Assembly: GCA_022749755.1 (NCBI GenBank)
Contig: CM040444.1
Location: 15,896,274 to 15,960,273, forward strand
DNA: 64,000 nt
Source: Azadirachta indica
Taxonomy: Eukaryota; Streptophyta; Magnoliopsida; Sapindales; Meliaceae
Reading direction: 5' to 3'
This document shows, piece after piece, positions 48,601 through 61,942 of this stretch; positions within the stretch are counted from its first letter, which is position 1, and every line of letters starts with the position of its first letter. A program made the position numbers and the translations under genes. The notes under the pieces are model-generated. The model saw only the letters and a list, made by a program, of their open reading frames with translations, was not told the DNA's origin and did no database searches.

Positions 48601-51600
48601 CAGTTCTTCGGGTAACTGTTGTAACACCGAGGTATCTACCTGAGTAAGAGATGAAGGCATTAAATCAATTTCATTAGGAACCGACGTGGGTTTGGCTGCA
48701 TTGTGGAATCCTGCTCTGGAAACAGAAACTGCCTGTGCTTCCTCAACTGTATACTGTTTGGCCTAATTAAAATATAAATATGTTAGCTAGCCATTGAGAA
48801 CCAAAGCCAAATGGTACTGTTAATGATAAGAAGCTACCTTTACTTCCACAGGTCCTCCATTCAAGGGGACCACGTTAGAAATGAGAGAACCCTTTCCCTT
48901 GCTTACAGCACCTTAATTGACAAAATGAGCACATTCATGAGGCACTTCTAGAAATTAATGAATACTAAAATATCATTCATTTAGAATCCATGTAAGAAAA
49001 GATCACCTTCAGGTTCATGACAAGAGTCACATAAAGAACTGCCAATATTTTCACTTTTTCCTTTGTTTTTAGCAATGAAATCAACTAACTTGCCGCCATA
49101 AGTTTCATTCAATTCTGCAAACAGTTCTGGAGGAAGATTCTCTACCACTCCAATATCAAGATGGCACAACGGTGGCAGAGCTTGGTTCGAAGAAGTTTGA
49201 TAACTGGACCAATTATTATCCATTTGAACAGAATGCCCATTTGCATCAGCACATAACTGGCCCAGAGTCCCACCAATGTTCTCTCCGACACTATCTATCA
49301 AGATAACCATTAAAGGAAGTAGAGCAATTCCATTCAGCTTTAACCAAATCAACAATTAAGCAAAACCACAGACAGATACATCAGCAATTTAATTAAAACA
49401 CTATTAGAAGTCATCATGGACATATAATTTGCCAAAATACTAATTCATAGTACCTATATTAGTCCTCCCACCACTGATACTGTTGACATCATATTGCTCT
49501 TCCGTACTAGCTGATGCAGATATGAGCCATGATCTTAAAGTGTTTCTTTCAACCCCTTAAAACAAACAGAGTCAAAGGGCAATTTTATCAGAAATAGGTG
49601 TTGGTTATTAGCACAAAAAACATTGTCGCCACTCCGTGAAATATAGGTAATTAATTAAAGTATGGCTGGCGTGAACTATATTCATCTCAATACTAAAAAA
49701 TACCTTGTTTTGAAGTGTCTGCACTTTCAAGTTTGGAAACTTGCAAGCCAACACCTCGAATGTCCTTAACATCTGTGCAAAATGTCATCATCTTAATATC
49801 AAGGAAATAACCTATGGAAGGACTAAGCAGTTTCCAAAGTTCATACATACAAAAAGTTAACAATTAAATTAACAAACACAAAATTCAAGAGATTGAAAGA
49901 ACTGAGCTAGATAATAGAAAATCCAAAGTGATCAAGATCAGATTCAAAACCAGTCAACCTACAGGTCATCAGAGGCACAAACAAACAACCTATGGTAAAT
50001 GAATACTTTGTTTGCAGAAAGTTTTGTAAACAATTTTTAACATATTGTATAGATCCTACTTTGCCTGCATTTATTTTCAATAATTCCTAGTTTTTTGAGA
50101 ATAAAAACATGAAATAGAATGGAAAAAAAAGAAGAAGAAGAAGAAGAAGAAGAAAATGAACAGGAACTTAGGATTTGTATTTTCTTTTACTGAATTCTTT
50201 GAATTAAATCCCAAAGTCTAGCATAACCAAATAAAAAAATTGACACATCACCAGCAGGATCTCCATAAATGCCACTACTAGCCATCCATCACTTCCATAA
50301 CCTTGACTGATTGCTTTCATCAATAAAAAGTAAAATGTTCTAGTAGGCTCAACCTGGCTTACACTTTGCAGCCAAAACCAAATGCAGAAATAAGAATATT
50401 GTTTTTTCTTTTTTGATCGATCAAAAACAAAATTACAGGGGCCAACAAACCAGCAGTCTTTTATGCAAGGTGTTACTTTTTTCCTTTGAGCAGAGACTGC
50501 TTAAACCTTATTTGTCATCATTTTTTTAACGTTGAAACCAGTAACATAATGTAAAAAGGAATAAACATAATGCAAATTTTCTAAGCTAACTCACCTAAAT
50601 GGAAAGACCCAAAGAGCTGCTTTGTTATCCTTTGGAGCACTTCCACATCATCAGTAGCGACTGGAACCTATGGTAACATTAATGATCTTAATACTTCGAC
50701 CTCCAATTACTTACACAGAAGAAATTAAAAAAAAAATTAGAATTATTTTTGGTCGATGCTACCGTTATGGAGTGACTAATGTTATCACAGTCTCCACAGC
50801 CCATAAATTTTATTGGCTCGTCAGCATCCTTTTTTCTCTTTTTAATCTAGATTTATCACAGAAAAAAGAAAGAAAAAAATGAAAATTTAGTTCATAACAC
50901 AACCCTATTACAAGATGTAATTGTCAAGGAATTAGCGAGCCCACTCAACTGAGTCGTTAAGTGCACTACATGATATAAAGATAAAAAATGAGGACAAAAA
51001 TTCAATACCTTAAGGGTAAAAGTACGCCCTCTCACTGCACATCCCTGTAAGCGCAGCGAAACCTCCTTGCAAAGGCTTGAGAGAAAATTTTGGCTCTGCA
51101 ATAGTCAATACATTAATCCTTGACCCTCTCCAAAAGGGAGAACAGAAAATTTGGGAGAGAGAGCCTCTACAAGGCATCAGAATACCAACATCTTTCAAAT
51201 CTCTAAACCTGACCCCCCAATTCACTTCAGCACCTATAGACTTGCTTTCCTGCAAATCACACCATCTGTCAGCAAGGCTCACATGATGTTGAATAATATA
51301 TGACAAAAGAAAGAGGAAAATTGATCCTTAAAGAAAATAATGATACCAACAAATAAATAGAAAATATACAACAAAGCCCGCATTGTAAAATTATGAAATG
51401 GTCAACCAAAATAAATATATACTGCAATGGCAAAGGGAATAATAGTAATAAGAAGAAGGATTGTCTGCAACAGTGCATAGCAGTCTCAAACATATACAGC
51501 AATAGCCGAAATAAGTAATTTATGTTTTCCAGACCTGAATCAGCCCAACTTGCCGGTTATCTACTCCTCTACTATAATTCCACAACATCTCACCAGTTTT

Positions 51601-54600
51601 TGCCCCAAAATCCTTTCGAAGAGCGTCCTGAAGATACCCAAAAGGACTGTAAATATTAAAATACCCAGAAAACTCCTAATGTTGAATGCTAAAACTTCAA
51701 AACTGTTTTCTCAATAAATCTCAAAAGCGTCTTTCTGCGTCAACAGCCAATATTATTGAGAAGGGTACAGCAAAAAAGCGGCAACTATTTCAGAATGAAA
51801 CATAACATGACCTTGGAAATCATACGCAACTGACCACAAGTCCAGACATTTCTCCTCTTCAACTTCTCCTCTAAAGCATAACCTATTCCTGGTAGTGCTT
51901 TGATTGGAAGTTGACTCAGATAGTCATCCACCTGCAATAACCCAACAACTTTACTACATCCAAACAACACTTTGTAACTTGTATGGATATAGAAGTGATG
52001 GCTTCAAATGGTTTATGCAAAGAATAAACATAACATGCAACTGTCCATATTGCTCACACATCAAACACTTGAAAATGATTACATAAGGTTGATTACTCCT
52101 AACAATAATTTGTTAAAAGGAAAAAGAAATAAAAAAGAGCAAGTGATATCAAAAACATGACTGCAAAGACTCTCAACTTGATAAATTTGTTTACAAGGTA
52201 TGGCATGGTAAAATATATCACTTAGCCAGAAGCAACTACATTGTCATTGATATACAAAGGAAGGGTGCTTGTGCCTCCCAAATTGAAGGTAAAAAAATAA
52301 CCAACAAGCAACATTTTCAAGGCATACCCCATCCGGAGGGATGCAGCATTGACCATTTGGTTTAGCAGTTCTAGTGGCAAGGCGGGCCATAAGCATATTT
52401 CCAGCTATCCCAGTACTTGCTGTGCAGCCTGTAGTTTCAAAAATCTCTTTTCTTATTTTTGAAGCTAGAAGCTCAGGTTCTTCCCCTTCTACATCTGTGA
52501 CATCTAAAAATGCTTCATCACAGCTAACTGCCTGTATTCAACAACAGTTATATTGACAAGAACTCAATGGAGAAACAGATTTTGTATTCCGGGATATGTC
52601 ACATGACCAGACCTGAACTTTATTGCAGTGCTTATGCAAGATGTTATACAACTGATCTGCTACCTTCATAGTCCAAAAATCATCAGCAAACCCACTAAAC
52701 AGAAGAAGTGAACTCAAATTGAATGTTCAAATTCATGGATTACCTCCTCATATGCCTCAAAGTTGTAAGGGAAAATAACAAGGTGGGGACAAAGAGCCTT
52801 GGCATCCCTAACAAACATTCCAGCCCTGACTCCTGAAAATAAGAATAAAATCTGACCTGTATAAAAAATGAAAAGCGCAGAGAGATAGAGAAGACAGAAT
52901 AAAACAAACCATATCCGCGAGCAGGATAATTTGCAGATGAAATCTCGGCAGTTCCTTTTGCATTGTCTGAATGACATATGGCTACAGGCTTTTCCTGTAA
53001 TTCAGGATGGCTCCTAATAACCACCGAGACAAAGAAGCAGTCCTGGAGCAGCATATTATTGTCAATATATATTGCAAACCCAGAAACAGAAAACACCGCA
53101 CTTATATGCTGTTAAACGGGTTCAGGTTTTGACTTCTCTAGGATTTTTGAAGTTCACAACCTTTACAGTAAGCAAAAGAAAGATGTATTAGATATTCTGC
53201 TATAAAGTCCATGATACGGAGGTTACCATGTCAACATGGATAATGGAAGTCCTCTGAACATTTGATGGAACTCTAGAGCTAGAACTCAAGTTAAGCACAC
53301 CACAGTTGGGAAAACGCTTCCGATACCGATTTCTCCAGGTTCCGATAAAGTGCAGCCTTGAACTCTGCATAAACCAGAGTCCACATAGGATAATAATAGA
53401 ATGCCACAGTGATGGAGAAAACTCAAGCAAAAGTTATCTGATATGCAAGATTCATCTAGAAAAGACCGTGAACCATAGTGCACAAGCAGCAGCCTGTTAT
53501 GATGTCAATGGACAAAACAAGATGATGGGCTTAGCTCTTAAGATTAAAATTACTTCATGTGAAATTGATCCTGTGAGATAACAGCTGTAAAACAAAATGT
53601 ATGCGGTTCCAGTGATAAGTAATATAATGTAGCATATCCAACACAGTTGTAGAGAAGGTTCAATAGTGTCAGGTTATGACATAATCAGTTATAATTGATG
53701 AAACAGCTATTAAAGATGGAGACTAGCATCAATTGCAACTCTCTGTGACACTTTCGAAAAATAAGATGCATGGATACAAACTTTACAAATGGCATAACCA
53801 AAATCTATGAATGGTTTATTATAAGGATAAAACATGTTGAGAAATCATTAAAATTAGTGTCACAAAGAAAAAGGTTTAATTTGCATAGAGCTGGAAACAG
53901 AGTAAATCAAAATGCAGACTCTAAAGTGAAGATAGACCACTAGCAGGCTTTACTGTGGACAGGATAACAGTGCAAAAATGCCATCGAGTTGAGAAATATT
54001 GTAATCTAGCAATCAATATTGGCCAAATCCTTGTCAACTGAACATGTTTCATAGCTCCTCTCTACAAAGTTAAAAATCTATATTAACATGATTTTTGGTG
54101 TAGGCTAATGAAAGAAGCATATAGGTCTCAACCCAAAAGAAACAAGTCTGCACCACAAAACCATCAAAAAATAAATTAATGAGTAATCCACAACAATTAA
54201 TTTTACAATCCACTCTACAAATTTTATGCATGACAGGATGTACAAATTTATCAAAAAGTGCTTCAACTAAACACATCTAAAATGCTTAAAGAAACCTGTG
54301 AAGCAAAGAAGTATGCTATCAAGAACTAACATAACATGCCACTAAAAGCAAAAACAAGCAATCCACTTTCATTTCACTACCTTGAAATAATTTTCCACAA
54401 ATTTGGGATCTCCAAGAGTTGAATGACGCTTTCTAGAAGGCACACCAGCGATTGAACTTGTTGAACCTAATGTACTGTTGTCGTCAAAGCAATAACTACT
54501 AACAGAATCATAGGGTTGAAAGGTAGAAGACTTATGTTCGTTCTCTACACTGCTTTCATTTTCAGTATCTGAACTACTTGGTTCTGCCATGTTTATTTCA

Positions 54601-56419
54601 CAAGATCTTCCAGCACCACAACTTTGGTGGTCAATCATCTTTTCCTGAGTATTAGCCAGCACAGAATTTTCAATTTCTACCCTAATCAGCCTTTTGTGTT
54701 CCATAGACTCATCCAACTCAGATAAATCAGCATTCTTTGATCTCCCATCATTAAGAGATGAATCATCTATCTGACGTTTTGCTTCATAAACTGCAGTGAT
54801 TGAAGCATCCTTTGATACACAGCTGCTCTTTGAAGCAAAGAAGTCTGACAGCTTTGGTTGATTATTAGCAAGTTGATCAAGTTGGTAAGGAACCCCTAAC
54901 GGTAGGAAAACAACATTCAAAGCAATTTAACAGAGGAAAAGAGGAAAACAAAAATAATAGTAGTATAATCCTTTCAGAAACAAAATATCATTAAAGAATG
55001 ATATGTTGAACCATTCCCCTATTTAATATCAGTGTGTCCTAGCTCCAGAACATGTGACTTGTGTATGACATGCCACTCTAACAGAAGTACTCAACAAATC
55101 AAGGCAAAATATACAAAACTTACAACTCAAAAGTTTGTTAGCTGCAGCAGACTCCACAATCCAAGTCGGTTTCACCACCGGAAGCCCACCACTGAAGGAC
55201 CTATGTTAAAATTACCAGTATCAGAATCATCCAAAGAAAGATTACAATGATTAGTTGGACAAGAAAACAAAGGTCAACAATGTGAACCTCAAATTCTTGA
55301 TTTTACTATCTGGAAGATTGCTACAGATTATATGCGTTACACGATGCTTGGAAAAGTAATTCTCAAAACGTCCACCATACTTCAGCATATAGCCTCGCAG
55401 TTCCTAAAGCAACAAATTATTAAATATTTCGATCTCAAGTGCCATATGTAACAATAATCCTCCCTCATCCACAAAACTGAAGAAATTCAGATTGTTCCTT
55501 ATGTTCCAGTATCAACAAGCCAACCCAACTCAGAAAAAATGAAATGAAAGAGAACAGTCAATTGTGTCATTTAGTGAATTGAGAACAATATGTTTTGCTT
55601 TTCCAATTTATCCCATTTGACTTTCCCTGCAAGCAAGAGGATTATAAAATAGTCATATGCAGAAATTATACCTGACTGGAAGGAACCGTGAAACCATCAA
55701 CAAAGATGGAAACACCCTGAAATATAAGCCTCCCAGAAGTTGAAGCACTATGTGATGAACTTGAAGCTTCTGCATCAAACTGATTTTGAAGTTTCCGATT
55801 CTTTTCTACCATATAACTATATTCAAAAAAACGAAATCAATGAACATAAAACAACTTCTATCATTAACAAAAAAAAATTAAACAGTCTTCGCTCTTAAAT
55901 AAGCAAGATTATGACCTATCGAAATTAAAATTAATAAAAAAAATCTCTAATAATTCAATAGAAACTGAAACAATTTACCAAAATTCGCCGAAACTTAGAG
56001 CATCATTTTGCAAGCTTAAGTTAAACTCAGTTCGGTATCTAGTTCTACATTATGATTTATCTAAACAAACATCTTCGTCTAAATCAAAAAAATATAATAT
56101 GAAACTAAAAAACCGAGTACCTGCCAAAATTGGAAAATGGAGATTTACCGAACGAAGGGCGAGAAGAAGAGAGGGAATTAGCCCCCCAAGCCGCGCCTAG
56201 GGTTTTCTGGTTGCTTTTTCCCTTCTCATTATCATTGCTGTTACCACTACTATTGGTGTTGTTTTTACTGTTATTTGAATGATTAGAATTAAAGCTTCTC
56301 TTTGATTTCTGCCTCGAACTTGCAGAGCGAGAGGAATCGAAACTCATTTCTGCTGAATGCGAAAAGTGCAGAGCAAGGAAGACGGAAAAGGATGATTCAA
56401 ATGAAGCGGCAAAATTCAT
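45608..56419 (-). CDS. REV1: DNA repair protein REV1 (Y-family translesion polymerase), 23 exons
   Basis: Exons, in coding order: 56419-56121, 55816-55672, 55403-55288, 55200-55124, 54895-54381, 53364-53227, 53042-52910, 52832-52744, 52663-52613, 52531-52328, 51931-51812, 51627-51535, 51249-51190, 51095-51009, 50846-50763, 50667-50595, 49772-49704, 49555-49454, 49294-49007, 48911-48838, 48762-48167, 46036-45867, 45717-45608. Phases agree throughout. The first ATG (56419) gives 1230 residues; the ATG at 56347 (MSFDSSR) gives 1206 and looks more natural, and residue numbers here use it. Domains: BRCT about 105-190; catalytic core with HVDMDCFF (Asp405) and SCDEAFLD (Asp502, Glu503); helix-hairpin-helix at PIKALPGIGYALEEKL; little finger; two ubiquitin-binding motifs near 840-870 (ENLPPELFAELN) and 955-980 (QQLPEELRADIL); C-terminal polymerase-binding domain from about 1020. 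It inserts dCMP opposite damage and recruits polymerase zeta in the nucleus. Intron 21 exceeds 2 kb. Confidence 0.95.
46037..48166 (-). other. REV1 intron 21 (2.1 kb)
   Basis: The largest intron of the gene, between the exon ending at 48167 and the exon starting at 46036. No exon, transposon domain or RNA gene could be recognised inside it. Confidence 0.6.
50131..50153. repeat. (GAA)n microsatellite in REV1 intron 16
   Basis: About eight GAA units; on the coding strand this is a TTC-rich, pyrimidine tract within the intron. Confidence 0.85.
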
Positions 56420-57458
56420 TAATTCAGTGCATTTTCTACGGGAACTGCGTTAATCGGGTTAGTGTACAATGAGTTGCAGGGTCGGGTTCAAATCGGGTTT
56501 TGGATAATGTTGGCTGACGCAAGTCTAACTATTCTTTGAAGGGAATACTGTCTTGACTGTGAGGTGTACCAGTTAAAAGTATATTATGAAAAAAATTTTA
56601 AAAATTTTTTTTTATTTTTTATTTTATAAAATAATGTTTTAAAACAATTCTACAATTTGGCATGCTACAGTTAAAGTAAAAATTGTAACGTCTGAGATAG
56701 AATTTGCAGAAAACGGGTAAATGAAAAGACAACACGTTGGTCTCCAGCTATAACATATATCCATTTTTCTACCAAATGGCAGAAGATTTAAAGTTGAGTC
56801 ACATCGTTGTAAAAAGTCTGCCTACATGCATCGATCCAATGACCATGGGAATTCACTGCTATTTTAACTGAAATTTTATTAAATATTTTAAAATATTATT
56901 TTAAAGTTTCCCTTAAAATTTTAAGTTATGAGTCACAAATTAAATATAATTGTTAAATCACTTCAGTGAGATTCTATTTGTAAAGACGAGTAATGTTACC
57001 ATACATTCAAATGTATTGTACTCTCACTTTTTTAGGACTCTTGCTTTGTAATAGTAACCTTTTTAATTTTTTAATTATATAATTTTAATTTACAAAAATA
57101 TTAAAACAAAGCATTCAAAATTACAAACAAAAGTTGGAGGAAGAAACAAAACAGCAAGATTTTTGTTCTTTTTTTTTTTTGTGAAAGTAAGTTGAAAGTT
57201 GTACCATATGATAGCCCCACCCTGTCAAGAACCATAAATAAGTATGTCTGTACACAGTCGGAGGAATCAAATGACTATATAATAATAATAATAATATTTA
57301 TTTTAAATTTTTTAGCTGAACGATCGTGTCCGTACTGTCTTATCTAACAAGTTCTTAAAAGGTACATAACAGGTTGGAAGCCACCTGGTTCTAAGTTGGA
57401 GCAGAGTGTCTGTCATAAAAGCCAAAGAGAAGGAGAAGAAGATCAAGAGGAAGTGAAA
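56420..57458. other. Divergent promoter region of REV1 and F-box gene 1
   Basis: About 1 kb between divergent genes, with a short AAT repeat at about 57283-57296 and otherwise unremarkable AT-rich sequence. No gene seen. Confidence 0.55.
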
Positions 57459-58722
57459 ATGTCAGACCACATACCTGAAGAAATTCTGGTTGAAATCTTT
57501 CTACGCCTGCCGCCAAAATCGCTCGCAGAATTCAGGCGCGTCTGCAAATCATGGTACTCTCTAATCAACGACCCAGATTTCATTTCTAAATACAACCGGT
57601 TAAGAATGAAAAATATTGACAAAAGTAAGCTAATTATGAGGCACTATGATGCGTGTAATATGCACGAACTATTCCAATTATACCATGATCAGTTAGACTC
57701 ATTTAGTGCCTTCAAAGCAATTGATTTGCCTCTTGATCAGGGGCGTGCACCTTATCAGATAATTGGTTTATGTTGTGGGTTAGTGACCTTTATTGGTTTT
57801 CCGTTTAGGGGTGTGGCCAAATGTATACTTATATGGAACCCTTCTCTAGGATCTTGTGTTAGAATTCCGGCTAAATACTTTCCGAATATTCACAGTGAAC
57901 CGTTTTATGGATTCGGGTTTGATCCCAAGACCACTGACTACAAGATTGTTGGAGTTGCGTTTCGTCAACGGCATTCGGTTCCTATAAGGCCTCGGAACGT
58001 ATTTTGTTGATGTTTTTGCCTTGAAAGTGGGAAATTGGAAGGATATTACTGCCACCGTTGTACCTCCTTGTGTTTTTGCTGATAAAACACCTCAGGCTTA
58101 TGTGAGTGGGGCAATTCATTGGGTTGGACACGACGAAAGAGGTCTAGGCTTTTGTCGCCGAACTGTTTTGGCTGCGTTTGATCTGAGTGGAGAGGTGTTC
58201 AAGGAATTTGACATTCCAAACGAGGTAAAGACGCGTGAGGTAGCATATCAGAAAATGCAGAAGGTATTTGTTGGGGTGTTTGATCAAACGCTTGCTTTAA
58301 TGCATTACTACACACAGTGGTACAATAGCCCGTCCTATGACGGCTGTTGCATTTGGACGATGAAAGAGTATGGTGTAGCGGACTCATGGACCAAGCAGTT
58401 CAAAATTGATCTAAGATTAGGCTTAGGGAAGATGGTGGGACTTAGGGAAAATGGAGAAGTGCTACTAGTGACAAGATATAATGGGGAGCTGGTTTCATAT
58501 GATACTAAGAGACGAAAATTCCAGAAACTTGATACGTTCTGTATTGACTCAGGTTTTTACCTGGATATTTACACGGAGAGTCTAGTTTTAATGAAACGAG
58601 TAAACGGTGTATCGCCGATGCCTAGGCCAACCTCCGGTACAACGTCTTCTGAAACAGTGCAGTGTGTTGGGACAAGTGGAGTTGAGACAATAGGTAAGGG
58701 TAAAGAAACCATGGAAGAATAA
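57459..58722 (+). pseudogene. F-box/FBA protein gene 1, single frameshift
   Basis: The reading frame starts at ATG 57459 (MSDHIPEEILVEIF), chosen because it matches the start of the intact paralogue at 60608; an in-frame ATG at 57396 exists. The N-terminal F-box (IPEEILVEIFLRLPPKSLAEFRRVCKSW in two halves) would dock to SKP1 of an SCF ubiquitin ligase, and the FBA-type associated domain would choose the substrate, as in CPR1/CPR30-like proteins. The frame breaks at 58003-58006, where a TTTT run has one T too many: frame 1 stops at 58010, and the missing continuation (VFALKVGNWKDITA) is open in the next frame to 58722. Removing one base would restore about 420 codons. It could be a recent pseudogene, an allele or a homopolymer sequencing error. 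Confidence 0.85.
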
Positions 58723-59377
58723 GAACAGGCAAGCAAACATCATATCTGTTACCTGTTTTTACTTCTCAATTTATGATTATCACTGTGCTTCTTAAATCCT
58801 TTATTTTCACGCACCACTGTATATCAATATTGAAAAATTGCCTCAGCTATGGTATTGCTTGCTTGATAGTAAAGATTTATACATTGTTTCTCTTTTCATT
58901 TGTCAATTGCTCGATTAATCGGAATATGTATCTCAAAATCTCTCAGGGGTAAATGCTTTTGGCTAGCATCGGTGAGCAGCTAAGACCAAACACCAAACTG
59001 TGAGACGTGTGGAAACATTAGACTTACCTATGTTGTTATTTTCAATGCTTGTAATATTAGCATAATCAAACTCAAGATGGGTTCTGTTAAACTGTTTAGC
59101 TGCAGCGGATGACGTACTAAGCTAATATGGTTAATACTTTTCTAAGTAGCTTCGGGCATGATTTATATATATTGTGTTTGTGTACTTTCTATGGCATAAT
59201 TTTTCATTTTAGATGCTGCACGGAATTATATTATTTATGTCATCGACACCAATGATTCGTGTTTTGTGTCTTTTATGAAATTTGAATGAAATTTATTTTG
59301 TTAGCTTTCACAATACGTTGACAAGAGTTTATTTGCGAAGTACTCCATATATATAAATATAGGTAGGAATATGTTGT

Positions 59378-59672
59378 GTGCATTTGGTATTACTTTGAAA
59401 ATAGAAGCGATGTTTTGGGAATCATATGCATTCGCAGTTGGTTGAAATAGTTCTTTAAAACTGATGTGCTTGGTATTACTTTTGAGAATAAGTAAAACAG
59501 AGACCTGTTCTCAAATATTGCATTTTCCAGTGTCCGAAAATAATAATATTATTATTCTTTCTGAATTTTAAGAAATATTGATTTCTGTTAAAACTAACAA
59601 GAAAATTTTGTTTCGTAATTTCATTTTTAAAGGCAAACAACTCTATTTTTAAAAAATAGAATCAAACACCCT
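59378..59672. mobile_element. Possible MITE
   Basis: The left end (GTGCATTTGGTATTACTTTG) and the right end (reverse complement GGTGTTTGATTCTATTTTTT) are imperfect inverted repeats about 300 bases apart around AT-rich noncoding DNA. The left motif recurs at about 59465. The match is weak. Confidence 0.35.
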
Positions 59673-60421
59673 CTAAATCTTTATCTTTGAAGTCTGCTGA
59701 TTACGCTAAATGGTCCATCAGCCATAATCTTGCAAATACTACTACTACCACTATTAAATTTGACACCAATGATGAAAACAGCTGAAAACATTTTGCATCA
59801 GTGTCATACAGAAGAAAATAATAAGCATACTGCAGAAACTGTCCCAAATTCCTTTGTCTAGTTAAACCCGCGTGCCCTGTTAATTTCCCAGAAAGCCAAG
59901 GGGAAGAGACTAACAAGCATAGTGCTATTTTTACACATGCAAATAATATGTGGTGGTGGAAGTCTTCTATCAGAAGTGTGGGGGGACCGGGCGCTCGATG
60001 AAGTATTTAGAGTGATGTCCTTTTCTGTAACAAGATCAACCAATATCTTTCCTTTTTTTTTTTTTTTTAAACTTTTTTTCTCAATAGCTTGTACAGATAC
60101 ATTTCACATCAGCCAGCATTATCGTCCATGTGAAAAATTGAAAAGGACCATATTCTATATATTAATATTTCTTTTAAGGAAATATAATATCATCAATATA
60201 TTTTTTAATTAATTATATCAATAATAGGTGAAAAAAACTTCTTTTTTCATATTACACGTTTACGAGAGCAAGAGTTTCGGTAATTGTTAGTGAGGACACT
60301 TCCTTTGCCTTCGTTTCTAGGCTGTGCCAGTGAAAAAACTTAAAACACGTATTATTATTTTTATATGAAAATAAAAATCGTAAAAAAAAAAGTTGGATGG
60401 TTTCATTCTTACAGTTGTAAC

Positions 60422-60435
60422 CACGTGATGAGTCA
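60422..60435 (+). promoter_or_regulatory. G-box followed by TGAGTCA element upstream of F-box gene 2
   Basis: CACGTG at 60422-60427 is followed after one base by TGAGTCA at 60429-60435. Both are bZIP-type binding sequences. The region is duplicated before F-box gene 3 (about 62780), where both motifs are mutated. Function is inferred from the motifs only. Confidence 0.45.
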
Positions 60436-60607
60436 GAATCCACTATTAAAAGTAGAATTGACTACTGATTGACTGCGGATTGCTGAAGAATGCAAAGCCT
60501 CTTGGTTGACTTCAGATATAATTGGAAGTTTGAACACTCAGAAGCACAATACATCTCAGAAAACCAAGAGTAGGAAGAAGAAGAAGAAGATCAATCAAGG
60601 GAAGAAA

Positions 60608-61942
60608 ATGTCCGATTACATACCTGACTTATCAGGCGATGTTCTGGCTTGTATCTTCCTAAGGCTGCCAGCCAAAACGGTGTTGGATTGCAGGTGCGTA
60701 TGCAAATTATGGTATTCTGTAGTTAGCAACCCTATTTTCATTTCCGATTACAACCGGCGCTCCTTGAAATGCATCAACAACAGAAACTATACTCATTTCA
60801 TCATGAGTCACTATGATGTAAATTCGAAAGAAATTTTCACGTTACACCTAGACGATAACAGATTTATTAACCAGCATGAAGACTTGGATATGCCCTTTGT
60901 TCACGGGCTTTCTAATTACATCACTATTGGTTTATGTTGTGGGTTAGCTTGTATGCTTGAAATTTCCAAGGCGGAAAAACTGCCCATGTCTTTGCTTATT
61001 TGGAACCCGTCTGTGGATTATTCTTTCAAAATGTTTTCTATTCCGCCCCCGATTGGCAGACTTGTTTCATCATCTTCCTTAAACGGCCCCTCCATACGAT
61101 TTTCAGAGGGGAATGTTTGGTTTTTCTCTAGTTTTGGATTTGGGTTTGACCCGAAGAGTAATGACTACAAGGTTGTGAGAATTGTGTATCGTATGGAAGA
61201 ATTTTACGGAAATATTCCAGAAACTGTAGATGTATTTGCTCTTAGTACGGGAGAGTGGAAGGACATTACTGCATCCGCTCCGTCTTATGTAATCAAAGAA
61301 AATTCAGTGCCTGTCTATGTGAATGGGGCAATGCATTGGATTGGGTTTTATATGAGAAATGATAGTGAGAGCTCAAGAATTTCACGATTGATTGTGGCTG
61401 TGTTTGACATGGGTAATGAGGTGTTTAATCAATTTCAATTACCAAATGGTGTAGTAACCCAAGCAAATGAATTAGGAGATGACTCCTTCAAAGTTTCCGT
61501 TGGAGTGATTGATCAATCACTTACTTTACTGCATTATATTTCATATAGTAATGGCTACTATTTTCGTAAATGTTGCATTTGGGTGATGAACGAGTATGGT
61601 GCAAAGGACTCTTGGTCACTGCTGTATGATGTTCAACTATTTTTCGATATAGGGAGGATTATAGGGGTTAGAAGAAACGGACATCTTTTGGTCGGTGCAG
61701 CGCAGGATAAAGAGTTGCTTTCGGTTAATCCCAATTATAATTCAACCAAGCGGCTGGGATTGCGTGGTAATGCTTTGTGTTTTTATGCTGATCCTTACAT
61801 GGAGTGCCTAATTATATATAAGAAAGTTAACGGGGTTCCAAGGATGTCTATTTCTTCTGCTGCAACTTCTTCCCAGCAGGATCTCATTGCAAGGACAAGT
61901 GATGTCAAGATAACTGATAAGGGCAAAGAAATAGTGGAATGA
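60608..61942 (+). CDS. F-box protein with FBA-type associated domain (CPR1/CPR30-like), intact
   Basis: A single-exon gene of 444 residues from ATG 60608. The frame is open upstream to 60506, but that part is a lysine-rich leader (KSRKKKKKINQGKK) and MSDYIPDL matches the paralogue's start. The F-box at residues about 4-45 (LACIFLRLPAKTVLDCRCVCKLWYS in part) should bind SKP1. The C-terminal two thirds carry FBA landmarks: LLIWNPSVDYSF, FGFGFDPKSNDYKVVRIVY, VDVFALSTGEWKDI, VNGAMHWIGF and CCIWVMNEYGAKDSW. The probable role is substrate adaptor of an SCF ubiquitin ligase; the substrate is unknown. Related Arabidopsis CPR1 limits NLR receptor levels. It is flanked by two damaged paralogues and is the only intact member here. 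Confidence 0.92.
   Translation: MSDYIPDLSGDVLACIFLRLPAKTVLDCRCVCKLWYSVVSNPIFISDYNRRSLKCINNRNYTHFIMSHYDVNSKEIFTLHLDDNRFINQHEDLDMPFVHGLSNYITIGLCCGLACMLEISKAEKLPMSLLIWNPSVDYSFKMFSIPPPIGRLVSSSSLNGPSIRFSEGNVWFFSSFGFGFDPKSNDYKVVRIVYRMEEFYGNIPETVDVFALSTGEWKDITASAPSYVIKENSVPVYVNGAMHWIGFYMRNDSESSRISRLIVAVFDMGNEVFNQFQLPNGVVTQANELGDDSFKVSVGVIDQSLTLLHYISYSNGYYFRKCCIWVMNEYGAKDSWSLLYDVQLFFDIGRIIGVRRNGHLLVGAAQDKELLSVNPNYNSTKRLGLRGNALCFYADPYMECLIIYKKVNGVPRMSISSAATSSQQDLIARTSDVKITDKGKEIVE

Larger units (their letters stand above)
58723..60607. other. Intergenic between F-box genes 1 and 2
   Basis: It contains the 3' region of gene 1, a possible MITE at about 59378-59672 and the promoter of gene 2 with a G-box. 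A GAAGAA-rich leader precedes the start codon of gene 2. Confidence 0.55.

Noticed and set aside
60506..60607. Lysine-rich N-terminal extension of F-box gene 2
   Set aside because: It derives from a purine-rich 5' leader; both paralogues align from the MSD start.
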